From: Vibrio sp. 10N.261.45.E2
GTDB taxonomy: Bacteria > Pseudomonadota > Gammaproteobacteria > Enterobacterales > Vibrionaceae
DNA length: 64,000 nt
Assembly (NCBI RefSeq): GCF_002875705.1
Contig: NZ_MCZZ01000130.1
Location: 104,399 to 168,398, forward strand
Reading direction: 5' to 3'
Shown: positions 29,401 through 36,208 of the stretch, piece by piece
Numbering within the stretch: the stretch's first letter is position 1
Layout: each line of letters begins with the position of its first letter
Made by a program: the position numbers and the translations under genes
Notes under the pieces: model-generated
What the model saw: only the letters and a program-made list of their open reading frames with translations
Told to the model about the DNA's origin: nothing
Database searches by the model: none

Positions 29401-29814
29401 ATTACTGCCGTCAGTGACCCAAATATAATCGCCTGATGCACCGATATTCGCTATTTCAGCCCCTGGGCTTAGGCTGAACGCCAATTCATTGCCAATTCCA
29501 GGGCTATGTCGATACACCTCGTTATCGAAAAACGTCCAAAATTCATCATTAAGAAACGCAACTCTTTCTGAAGAAAATTGCAGCAAACTACCTTTACGTG
29601 GGAACAGAGTTCGACCATCGTAAAAGAGTACTTTTCCATGCACACCATGAACCCATAGCCCACCTCCGGCACCTAGGTACAAGTTTTTAGCCGCAAGAAA
29701 ATTCCCTTGCGCTTGAGCGGGCAAAGGATAGAAAACAGAGGGTGATGTATTTACCGCTAGAACGCTAAATGAAATGCTCATTAACATGAACATTTTGAAG
29801 ATAATTCGATACAA
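26431..29814 (-). CDS. Membrane one-component regulator: periplasmic propeller, degenerate kinase core, AraC-type output
   Basis: An 1127-residue protein. Residues 1-22 are a signal or first membrane segment. About 30-640 contain repeated two-component-regulator propeller motifs (for example LWVHGVHGKVLFYDG, GLISYNFITGQITRF, GGMWVATNNGIRYF). About 640-725 resemble a Y_Y_Y domain. A membrane segment lies near 732-755, then a coiled coil. A kinase-like region follows: LVSHTANELSAEV aligns with a phosphoacceptor helix, but the ATPase motifs are degraded (DHGMPFP for DxGxG). No receiver domain is seen. Residues 1024-1127 are an AraC helix-turn-helix pair. The start is TTG with AGGA 7 bases upstream; ATG 29793 is an alternative. 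Ligand and targets are unknown. Confidence 0.85.
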   Translation of the reverse strand: MYRIIFKMFMLMSISFSVLAVNTSPSVFYPLPAQAQGNFLAAKNLYLGAGGGLWVHGVHGKVLFYDGRTLFPRKGSLLQFSSERVAFLNDEFWTFFDNEVYRHSPGIGNELAFSLSPGAEIANIGASGDYIWVTDGSNFYTYNTQSLEFQTYSLLKLYRYNNSSDIAINDAEWVLSKWVLATSSGVYLSEDQEFTHITASEKNHIETVYFSNARRELVIGTLNGAVIVDLTNPDEEIVVKGSHVLSLAETSDQYWIGTEHGLISYNFITGQITRFEQAANQDFSLPGEKIYSLINDHAGGMWVATNNGIRYFSLFSKTFSRTPLTGMGMHSSSVVVNKVLPVNEQLSWVASSMGLYLVDSKSEENPIRVYSNPVNDFEIFGSSIWLATEEGIISLNTETLQPEVLDLPRPIEGVNVENFSLQADNVLWMTSGQNLYSLSIDNMALTNYGMDWLVDKFLPAKITDLNIGLQGSVYIGTDHGFYSFVDKRISFSRSSERFGKVVDIEKAKDGAQWFASSYGVYRIPYGSSVVQEINLVEDNISPSCLISDDNGVWLGSSKGISYYGLDGQLHKHIGSPFGLITNELAAGACDLFYSEDSQSSRLVFGSKYGVVSALSNELLVSTTPHSRALLSKISVDQQTVSVGGKTAELDEIPYGSSMGFKLGILPATFAPAMEYRLNDDEPWSEFEGGLLTLDHLLPGDYTLEVKPVKDSHYRFVSTNQSFSIAEPWYLTNWAVASSLMLLIGVVTILVFWRSRYVTFANRYLKAQVALKTDQLRHQSRILLATNQQLKKQLAVKNALVSHTANELSAEVTHIAAMLPSWNDERGKSPILTLKNGLAQLSNTPQGKGQVCYDIILILEAVLKAWQDDLAKAGIELDIKVETKQRYVSLLYFNLDIIFNSLVASIIKRNFKSQSMVVLVEEVKEHLVVTIRDHGMPFPKLASSMSDNTGKSTDLNIEKLPLLMNQSGGELNAFVSESQNKVQLSWPIEYQVLDNLEASTIEQIETIKLATSTPGQQKLTAEQEWKNKVSQLVSENYADAEFSTATAAKYLFMSERSLQRRFKLAYNKTFKEHLNEVRLEHACERLLAGEKISDVAFDSGFNDPSYFSQRFKHHFGMSPSKFAENNEE

Positions 29815-29900
29815 CTCTTAATCCTGAACAGCAACACTGCATGAAATTTTGGTCGCCACGATGTCTGATCGTAGCCTAGCCAAAAACTGAGTTTTTTTGT

Positions 29901-29913
29901 GATAATTATTATC
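29901..29913. promoter_or_regulatory. Fur-like palindrome upstream of the large regulator gene
   Basis: GATAATTATTATC is a perfect 6-1-6 palindrome identical to the core of the Fur consensus except for the central base. It is 87 bases before the proposed TTG start of the regulator gene and downstream of the znuA terminator, so it belongs to the regulator promoter region. Confidence 0.5.
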
Positions 29914-29987
29914 TTTCTATTTTAGCGGAAATTAGAAAAGGAGAAAGGAGGTTTGTTATTTGTTGGAAGGTTTTATCTTAGCGGTCA

Positions 29988-30011
29988 CGAAAATGCCGCA
30001 AAAAGCGGCAT
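29988..30011 (-). terminator. Terminator of znuA
   Basis: Stem ATGCCGC / GCGGCAT with loop TTTTT, followed by TTTCG on the minus strand. Confidence 0.65.
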
Positions 30012-30061
30012 GATTCATAAATTAATGAGAATAAAGTAGAGTAAAGAATGCTCTTTATAAA

Positions 30062-30952
30062 TTACTTGCTGCTTAAGCAGCTTGTGTAGCTATCTGTAAG
30101 TTGCTGAAGGAAATCGAAATAACTTCCACTCTTCACTACAATATCTGAACCTACTGGATCAAGCTGTCCTTGCTTAGTGTTGCTTCCACGAGTTACAGAC
30201 TCGATCACTGCTGGCGTGAATTGAGGTTCAGAAAATACACATTGAACGTTGTCACGTACTAAGGTTTTTTTGATAGCAATAAGGCTTTTTGCCCCAGGTT
30301 TTCGATCTGGGCTAACAGTAAAGTGACCTAGATTATTTAACTCAAACTCTTGCTCAAAGTAGCCATACGCATCATGGAACACGTAGTAGCCTTTGTCTTT
30401 TACTGGCGCAAGTTGCTCGCGAATTGCCTGCTCTTTCTCTTTCAATGTAATCAAGAATGAATCTAAGTTCTCTTGATACGCCATTGCGTTATCGGGATCA
30501 GATTCAATCAACTTAGCTGAGATGTATTTTGCTGCTACCTCAACTTGGTCGATGCCTAACCAGAAGTGAGGGTCATGGCTGCCGTGGTGGTGTCCTTCAT
30601 GTGCATCATGGTCATGCTCTTCATGCCCGAACTCTCGCAAATTAATGCCCGGGATTTGACCAATTTCGATAACATTGTCATTAGACGCTATAACCTTCGT
30701 CAGGAACGCTTCTAAATCAGGACCGAACCAAATAACCATATCAGCGCTATGAACTTTTTTGACATCCGACGGTTTGAGCGCATAATCGTGCGGCGAAGCA
30801 TTGCTGTTCATCAACACATCCGGTTCGCTAACGCCTTGCGTTAGTTCTGTCACAATCATTTGAATTGGTTTAAAGCTTGTTAGAATAGTATTGGCACTTG
30901 CAACACTTGGCGCTAATAGCAAAGTAGCAAGTATAAAAGATGAACGTGACAT
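30062..30952 (-). CDS. znuA: Zinc ABC transporter substrate-binding protein
   Basis: Periplasmic zinc-binding component of ZnuABC. The 296-residue protein has a signal peptide of about 20 residues ending ASA. Metal ligands are visible in SNASPHDYALKP, in SHDPHFWLG, and in YYVFHDAYGYFE. A His/Asp-rich loop HEEHDHDAHEGHHHGSHDPH lies near residues 113-132 and probably captures zinc. The C-terminus has a cysteine pair consistent with the disulfide of the cluster (CVFSEPQF and TSCLSSK). It is divergent from znuCB across a Zur-like dyad. Confidence 0.97.
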   Translation of the reverse strand: MSRSSFILATLLLAPSVASANTILTSFKPIQMIVTELTQGVSEPDVLMNSNASPHDYALKPSDVKKVHSADMVIWFGPDLEAFLTKVIASNDNVIEIGQIPGINLREFGHEEHDHDAHEGHHHGSHDPHFWLGIDQVEVAAKYISAKLIESDPDNAMAYQENLDSFLITLKEKEQAIREQLAPVKDKGYYVFHDAYGYFEQEFELNNLGHFTVSPDRKPGAKSLIAIKKTLVRDNVQCVFSEPQFTPAVIESVTRGSNTKQGQLDPVGSDIVVKSGSYFDFLQQLTDSYTSCLSSK

Positions 30953-30991
30953 AATCCCTCGATAATAGAAAAGTAGCTTAAGCTTGAGGTA

Positions 30992-31010
30992 AATGTTACA
31001 TTATAACATT
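30992..31010. promoter_or_regulatory. Zur-like operator between znuA and znuC
   Basis: AATGTTACATTATAACATT is a dyad with arms AATGTT / AACATT around 7 bases. It resembles the enterobacterial znu operator GAAATGTTATAATATAACATTTC-type core and lies in the 83-base divergent promoter region, so one site could control both transcripts. Confidence 0.6.
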
Positions 31011-31035
31011 AGCGAATTGCAAATGAGTTCTATTC

Positions 31036-31815
31036 ATGGATAACTTAATCCAACTAGATTCTGTGAGCGTCGAGTTTGACGGTCGAAAAGTTCTAGACAA
31101 CATCTCTCTAAATATTGAGCGCGGCAGAATCACCACCCTTATTGGGCCAAACGGTGCAGGAAAGTCGACATTAGTAAAAGTAGTTCTGGGTTTACAAACC
31201 AAGTTTTCAGGCAAAATAACAAAAGCCAACAAACTGAAAATTGGTTACGTCCCTCAGAAATTAAAACTCAATGACTCACTTCCCCTTAATGTTGAACGTT
31301 TTCTGAAGCTTACTGGTAAATTCAGCCAGCAAGAAATTCTTGAAGCCTTGAAAATGGTTGGTGCTGAGCATCTACTAAAAAGCAACATGCACCAGCTATC
31401 TGGCGGTGAAAACCAACGTGTGTTGATTGCTCGTTCATTATTAAGAAGGCCAGATCTACTGGTTCTTGATGAACCAGCTCAAGGCGTTGATGTTCAGGGT
31501 CAAATCGACCTTTATGAGCTCATTGATTCAATTAGGCATCGGTTTGGCTGCGCTGTGTTTATGGTGTCGCACGATCTCCACCTTGTTATGGCAAAAACGG
31601 ACGATGTAATTTGCCTGCACCATCACATCTGCTGCTCAGGCGCACCTGCTGATATCAAGCATCATCCGTCTTACATCGCCTTATTTGGCACAGCAGTTCA
31701 AGAAAGTTTGGCTTTCTATCACCACCAACATGACCATCATCACCATGACTTGGCAGGGCAACCTGTCTCTGGCGATGTTCACGACTGCTCTAACCATAAA
31801 CACGGACACCACTAA
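31036..31815 (+). CDS. znuC: Zinc ABC transporter ATP-binding protein
   Basis: Cytoplasmic ATPase that energises ZnuB. The 259 residues contain Walker [10 protein letters not shown] at 37-45, the signature LSGGENQRV near residue 122, Walker [13 protein letters not shown] and the switch histidine in [10 protein letters not shown]. The last 35 residues are rich in histidine ([11 protein letters not shown] and SNHKHGHH), an extension that could buffer zinc. The stop overlaps the znuB ATG (TAATG), so translation is coupled. Confidence 0.97.
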   Translation: MDNLIQLDSVSVEFDGRKVLDNISLNIERGRITTLIGPNGAGKSTLVKVVLGLQTKFSGKITKANKLKIGYVPQKLKLNDSLPLNVERFLKLTGKFSQQEILEALKMVGAEHLLKSNMHQLSGGENQRVLIARSLLRRPDLLVLDEPAQGVDVQGQIDLYELIDSIRHRFGCAVFMVSHDLHLVMAKTDDVICLHHHICCSGAPADIKHHPSYIALFGTAVQESLAFYHHQHDHHHHDLAGQPVSGDVHDCSNHKHGHH

Positions 31816-32600
31816 TGCTTGAGTTCCTTTTACCGTCTATCCTTGCTGGATTAGGCATTGCCCTCATTGCAGGACCTCTTGGCTCATTCGTTGTTTGGCG
31901 CAAGATGGCTTACTTCGGTGACACGCTTGCTCACGCTTCTTTAATGGGTTTAGCACTTGGCTTCCTACTAGAGATAAACCTCTACTTAGCTCTGCTTATC
32001 TGCTGTTTGATGCTGGCTGTACTGTTGGTGACCTTACAAAAACAGAAGTTGGTTGCCACCGATACACTGCTGGGTATTCTCGCACATAGTGCATTGTCAC
32101 TCGGTTTGGTCGCGGTGAGCTTTCTCGATAATGTCCGTGTCGATCTGATGAGTTATCTATTTGGTGATCTGCTTGCAGTTTCGCCTACTGACCTTGTGTT
32201 TATTTATGGTGGCGCGGCCGCTGTGGCATTAGTTTTGGCTATCTTCTGGCGTCCATTGCTATCCACCACAGTTAACGAAGATCTTGCCGCTGTAGACGGT
32301 ATCAACATAGACCTGATGCGTTTGGTATTGATGTTAATGGTCGGTATCGTTATTGCGGTCGGTATGAAGTTTGTGGGTGCTCTGATTATGACATCGCTAC
32401 TGATTATTCCAGCTGCGACAGCACGTAAATTTGCTCAAACCCCTGAACAGATGGCCTTTATTGCCTCAGGTATCGGTTCTCTGGCAGTACTCGGCGGCCT
32501 TAGTCTTTCTTGGTTCTACGACACCCCGGCGGGTCCTTCTGTCGTCATCACAGCAACCGCAATGTTTATGTTATCGCAGATGGTGAAGAATCGAGCATAG
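31815..32600 (+). CDS. znuB: Zinc ABC transporter permease
   Basis: Inner-membrane permease of the zinc importer. The 261 residues form about 8 hydrophobic segments. Family landmarks are [20 protein letters not shown] near residue 21, with the [10 protein letters not shown] helix, and [20 protein letters not shown] near residue 178. It is the distal gene of znuCB and is followed by a short tandem repeat and a bidirectional terminator. Confidence 0.97.
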   Translation: MLEFLLPSILAGLGIALIAGPLGSFVVWRKMAYFGDTLAHASLMGLALGFLLEINLYLALLICCLMLAVLLVTLQKQKLVATDTLLGILAHSALSLGLVAVSFLDNVRVDLMSYLFGDLLAVSPTDLVFIYGGAAAVALVLAIFWRPLLSTTVNEDLAAVDGINIDLMRLVLMLMVGIVIAVGMKFVGALIMTSLLIIPAATARKFAQTPEQMAFIASGIGSLAVLGGLSLSWFYDTPAGPSVVITATAMFMLSQMVKNRA

Positions 32601-32611
32601 ATTTGTTTCAT

Positions 32612-32629
32612 ATCTCGTATCTCGTATCT
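32612..32629. repeat. 7-bp tandem repeat ATCTCGT, 2.6 copies
   Basis: Two full copies and a partial copy of the same heptamer found at 26310 and 44117, again in a convergent gap (znuB / sucD). Confidence 0.85.
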
Positions 32630-32655
32630 TCAATAAATTATCTTACAGCACATAC

Positions 32656-32687
32656 AAAAAAGGCTTGGTCAGTGACCAAGCCTTTTT
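32656..32687. terminator. Bidirectional terminator between znuB and sucD
   Basis: AAAGGCTTGGTCA / TGACCAAGCCTTT perfect stem with A and T runs on either side. It can end both znuCB and the sdh-suc transcript. Confidence 0.9.
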
Positions 32688-32733
32688 AATATCGTTCAGT
32701 TAACTTCTATCTTAATCGATAAAAATCAGCTGA

Positions 32734-33606
32734 TTACCAACCCGTGATTTCACGTAGGCCTTTACCGATGTCAGCAAGAGACTTAACAGTCTTAACACCT
32801 GCTGCTTCAAGTGCTGCGAATTTATCTTCAGCAGTACCTTTACCGCCGGAGATGATTGCGCCTGCGTGACCCATACGTTTGCCCGGAGGAGCAGTAACAC
32901 CAGCGATGTAAGAAACTACTGGTTTAGTTACGTTCGCTTTGATGAACTCAGCTGCTTCTTCTTCAGCTGTACCACCGATCTCACCAATCATTACGATTGC
33001 TTCAGTTTCTGGGTCTTCTTGGAAAAGTTTTAGGATATCAATGAAGTTTGAACCTGGGATAGGGTCACCACCGATACCAACACATGTAGACTGACCAAAG
33101 CCTTCATCTGTTGTTTGCTTAACTGCTTCGTACGTCAGAGTACCTGAGCGAGATACGATACCGACTTTACCTTTCTTATGGATGTGACCAGGCATGATAC
33201 CAATCTTACACTCGTCTGGAGTGATAAGACCTGGACAGTTAGGACCGATCATACGAACGCCAGTTTCTTCTAGCTTCACTTTAACGTCGATCATATCAGT
33301 TGTAGGGATACCTTCAGTGATCGTTACGATCAGTTCGATACCTGCATCAATCGCTTCTAGGATTGCATCTTTACAGAAAGGAGCTGGTACGTAGATTACT
33401 GTTGCTGTTGCACCAGTTACTTCTACTGCTTCACGTACTGTGTTGAATACTGGAAGGCCTAGGTGAGTTTGACCACCTTTACCAGGTGAAACACCACCAA
33501 CCATTTGCGTACCGTATGCGATAGCTTGGTCTGAGTGGAATGTACCTTGACCGCCAGTGAAACCCTGACAGATTACTTTAGTGTCTTTGTTAATTAATAC
33601 AGACAT
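32734..33606 (-). CDS. sucD: Succinyl-CoA synthetase alpha subunit
   Basis: Makes succinate from succinyl-CoA with substrate-level phosphorylation, together with SucC. The 290-residue protein has the N-terminal CoA-binding Rossmann part ([20 protein letters not shown]) and the active-site phosphohistidine in [17 protein letters not shown] near residue 246. It overlaps sucC by one base and ends the sdhCDAB-sucABCD block. Confidence 0.98.
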   Translation of the reverse strand: MSVLINKDTKVICQGFTGGQGTFHSDQAIAYGTQMVGGVSPGKGGQTHLGLPVFNTVREAVEVTGATATVIYVPAPFCKDAILEAIDAGIELIVTITEGIPTTDMIDVKVKLEETGVRMIGPNCPGLITPDECKIGIMPGHIHKKGKVGIVSRSGTLTYEAVKQTTDEGFGQSTCVGIGGDPIPGSNFIDILKLFQEDPETEAIVMIGEIGGTAEEEAAEFIKANVTKPVVSYIAGVTAPPGKRMGHAGAIISGGKGTAEDKFAALEAAGVKTVKSLADIGKGLREITGW

Positions 33607-34772
33607 TATTTAGCCTCCGCAGCAGCAACAACTTTCTGAGCAGCATCTGTTAGAGATTCAGCTGCAATGATATCAACATCAGAATTAGCAAGTACTTCGC
33701 GACCTAGGTCTGCGTTAGTACCTTCTAAACGAACAACTACAGGAACTGTCACGCCTACTTCTTTAACTGCACCGATAATACCTTCAGCGATCATGTCACA
33801 ACGAACGATGCCACCGAAGATGTTTACTAGTACTGCTTTAACATTGTCATCAGAAAGGATGATCTTGAATGCTTCAGCTACACGTTCTTTTGTCGCGCCG
33901 CCGCCTACATCAAGGAAGTTTGCTGGCTTGCCACCGTGTAGGTTTACGATATCCATCGTACCCATCGCAAGGCCTGCACCGTTAACCATACAGCCAACGT
34001 TGCCATCTAGTGCTACGTAGTTCAGTTCCCACTGTGCTGCGTGTGCTTCGCGCTCATCTTCTTGAGATGGATCGTGCATTTCACGTAGTTTAGGCTGACG
34101 GTACATCGCGTTTGAGTCGATATTGATCTTGCCGTCTAGACAAAGCAGATTGCCTTCGCCAGTAATTACAAGTGGGTTAATTTCTAGTAGAGCTAGGTCG
34201 TACTGAGAGAACATTTGGCCAAGACCCATGAAGATCTTAACGAACTGTTTAATTTGATCGCCAACTAGACCAAGTTTGAACGCAAGTTCACGGCCTTGGT
34301 AAGCTTGAGGGCCCACTAGAGGATCGATCGCTGATTGGTGAATCAACTCTGGAGTTTCTTCAGCGATTTTCTCAATGTCCACACCGCCTTCAGTTGACGC
34401 CATGAATACAATTTTGCGCGTTGCACGGTCAACAACAGCACCTAGGTAAAGTTCGTTAGCAATGTTCGATGCTTCTTCAACTAGGATCTTTGTTACAGGC
34501 TGACCATTAGCGTCTGTTTGGTAAGTCACTAGGTTTTTACCTAGCCACTTTTGTGCAAACTCTTTAACGCCTTCTTTTGTGTCATGTAGCTCTACGCCGC
34601 CCGCTTTACCGCGACCACCAGCGTGTACTTGACACTTAACGACTTTCTTGGCTGTACTGATACGGCCTGCAGCTTCGAAAGCTTCTTGTGCTGTATCACA
34701 TGCGAAACCTTCTGGTACAGGCAAACCGAATTCTGCAAACAGCTGTTTGGCTTGGTATTCATGCAAATTCAT
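33606..34772 (-). CDS. sucC: Succinyl-CoA synthetase beta subunit
   Basis: ATP-grasp subunit that binds nucleotide and pairs with SucD. The 388 residues begin [20 protein letters not shown] and contain [17 protein letters not shown] (nucleotide site near residue 46-62) and the [15 protein letters not shown] / NFLDVGGGA / [10 protein letters not shown] blocks. Upstream lies a 206-base gap to sucB, longer than the other spacings in the block, so sucCD may have an extra control point. Confidence 0.98.
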   Translation of the reverse strand: MNLHEYQAKQLFAEFGLPVPEGFACDTAQEAFEAAGRISTAKKVVKCQVHAGGRGKAGGVELHDTKEGVKEFAQKWLGKNLVTYQTDANGQPVTKILVEEASNIANELYLGAVVDRATRKIVFMASTEGGVDIEKIAEETPELIHQSAIDPLVGPQAYQGRELAFKLGLVGDQIKQFVKIFMGLGQMFSQYDLALLEINPLVITGEGNLLCLDGKINIDSNAMYRQPKLREMHDPSQEDEREAHAAQWELNYVALDGNVGCMVNGAGLAMGTMDIVNLHGGKPANFLDVGGGATKERVAEAFKIILSDDNVKAVLVNIFGGIVRCDMIAEGIIGAVKEVGVTVPVVVRLEGTNADLGREVLANSDVDIIAAESLTDAAQKVVAAAEAK

Positions 34773-34978
34773 TTTGATATTCCGTTTATTTTCCCTTAAG
34801 GGATTATTATTTCCATAACGACACAGTTTCCTGTGTTACGTCTGTAGGGTCTTCTCAAATAAACTGCTGTCCATTTTCTAATGGCTTTACAGTTCAAGTG
34901 AAGGCCAGACGTTGAGCAGCCTAGCCTTTGAAACTTTTTACGTCTAGCTAACGAGGTTAACTAGACGTTTTAGCGATA
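34773..34978 (-). other. sucB-sucC intergenic gap with two hairpins
   Basis: Contains ACGTCTAG / CTAGACGT (34937-34964 region) and ACACAG / CTGTGT (34821-34836) hairpins. Neither has a T tract on the minus strand, so they look like processing or stability elements rather than terminators. No reading frame of note. Confidence 0.4.
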
Positions 34979-36187
34979 CTAAACGTCTAATAGCAGACGT
35001 GCAGGATCTTCTAGTAGCTCTTTGATGGTCACTAGGAAGCCAACTGATTCACGGCCATCGATTAGACGGTGGTCGTAAGAAAGCGCTAGATACATCATTG
35101 GTAGAATCTCTACTTTGCCATCAACAGCCATTGGACGATCTTGGATTTTGTGCATACCCAAAATTGCCGCTTGAGGCGGGTTGATGATTGGCGTAGACAT
35201 TAGAGAACCGAATACACCACCGTTTGTGATAGTGAAGTTACCGCCCATCAGTTCATCCACCGTTAGCTTGCCGTCACGGCCTTTGATTGCTAGCTCTTTG
35301 ATGCCTTTTTCGATATCAGCGAAACCTAGTGTGTCACAGTCTTTTAGTACTGGAGTTACTAGACCACGTGGCGTTGATACTGCCATGCTGATGTCGAAGT
35401 AGTTGTGGTAAACGATATCTGTACCATCAATAGAAGCGTTCACTTCTGGGAAACGTTTTAGTGCTTCTGTTACTGCTTTCACATAAAAAGACATGAAACC
35501 AAGACGCGTATCGTGACGCTTCTCGAATTGGTCTTTGTACTGCTTACGAAGGTCCATGATTGGCTTCATGTTCACTTCATTGAAAGTAGTCAGCATTGCT
35601 GTGCTGTTTTTCGCTTCTAGAAGACGGTTTGCAACTGTCTTACGTAGGCGAGTCATAGGCACGCGTTTTTGGCTACGAGCGGCTGCTGGCGCTTCAACTA
35701 CTGGTGCAGATGCTGCTGCCGGAGCCGCTTTCGCTGCTGCTAGGTGTGCGTCGATGTCTTCACGAGTAATACGACCACCAACACCAGTGCCTTTAACGTC
35801 AGCTGGTTGTAGGTTGTGCTCTGCAAGCAAGCGACGAACCGCAGGGCTTAGCGCGTCGTTACTCTCTTCTGTAAGAGCCGCTTTGTGGCGCTTATCAGGA
35901 GAGGCTTCTGTATCTTCAGTGGTATCTTTCGTTGGTTCACCAGCGACAGCACCCGGCTTGATTTTAGCCAGAAGCTGCTTAGAAAGTACCGTAGCACCCT
36001 CTTCTTCGATGATAGCTTCCAGAACACCCGCTTCAGGAGCCGGTACTTCTAGAACTACTTTATCTGTTTCGATATCTACAATGACTTCATCACGTGCAAC
36101 CGCTTCGCCCGGTTTTTTGTGCCAAGTAGCAACTGTTGCATCAGCCACAGATTCAGGTAAATCTGGAACCAGAATTTCAATTGTCAT
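34979..36187 (-). CDS. sucB: 2-oxoglutarate dehydrogenase E2, dihydrolipoamide succinyltransferase
   Basis: Core of the 2-oxoglutarate dehydrogenase complex. In 402 residues an N-terminal lipoyl domain carries the lipoylated lysine in [17 protein letters not shown] (K43). A peripheral-subunit-binding domain ([20 protein letters not shown]) lies near 113-150, followed by an Ala/Pro linker. The catalytic domain contains the active-site [12 protein letters not shown] near the C-terminus. It lies 21 bases after sucA. Confidence 0.98.
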   Translation of the reverse strand: MTIEILVPDLPESVADATVATWHKKPGEAVARDEVIVDIETDKVVLEVPAPEAGVLEAIIEEEGATVLSKQLLAKIKPGAVAGEPTKDTTEDTEASPDKRHKAALTEESNDALSPAVRRLLAEHNLQPADVKGTGVGGRITREDIDAHLAAAKAAPAAASAPVVEAPAAARSQKRVPMTRLRKTVANRLLEAKNSTAMLTTFNEVNMKPIMDLRKQYKDQFEKRHDTRLGFMSFYVKAVTEALKRFPEVNASIDGTDIVYHNYFDISMAVSTPRGLVTPVLKDCDTLGFADIEKGIKELAIKGRDGKLTVDELMGGNFTITNGGVFGSLMSTPIINPPQAAILGMHKIQDRPMAVDGKVEILPMMYLALSYDHRLIDGRESVGFLVTIKELLEDPARLLLDV

Positions 36188-36208
36188 GTGCGTATTTTCC
36201 TTTTACTT

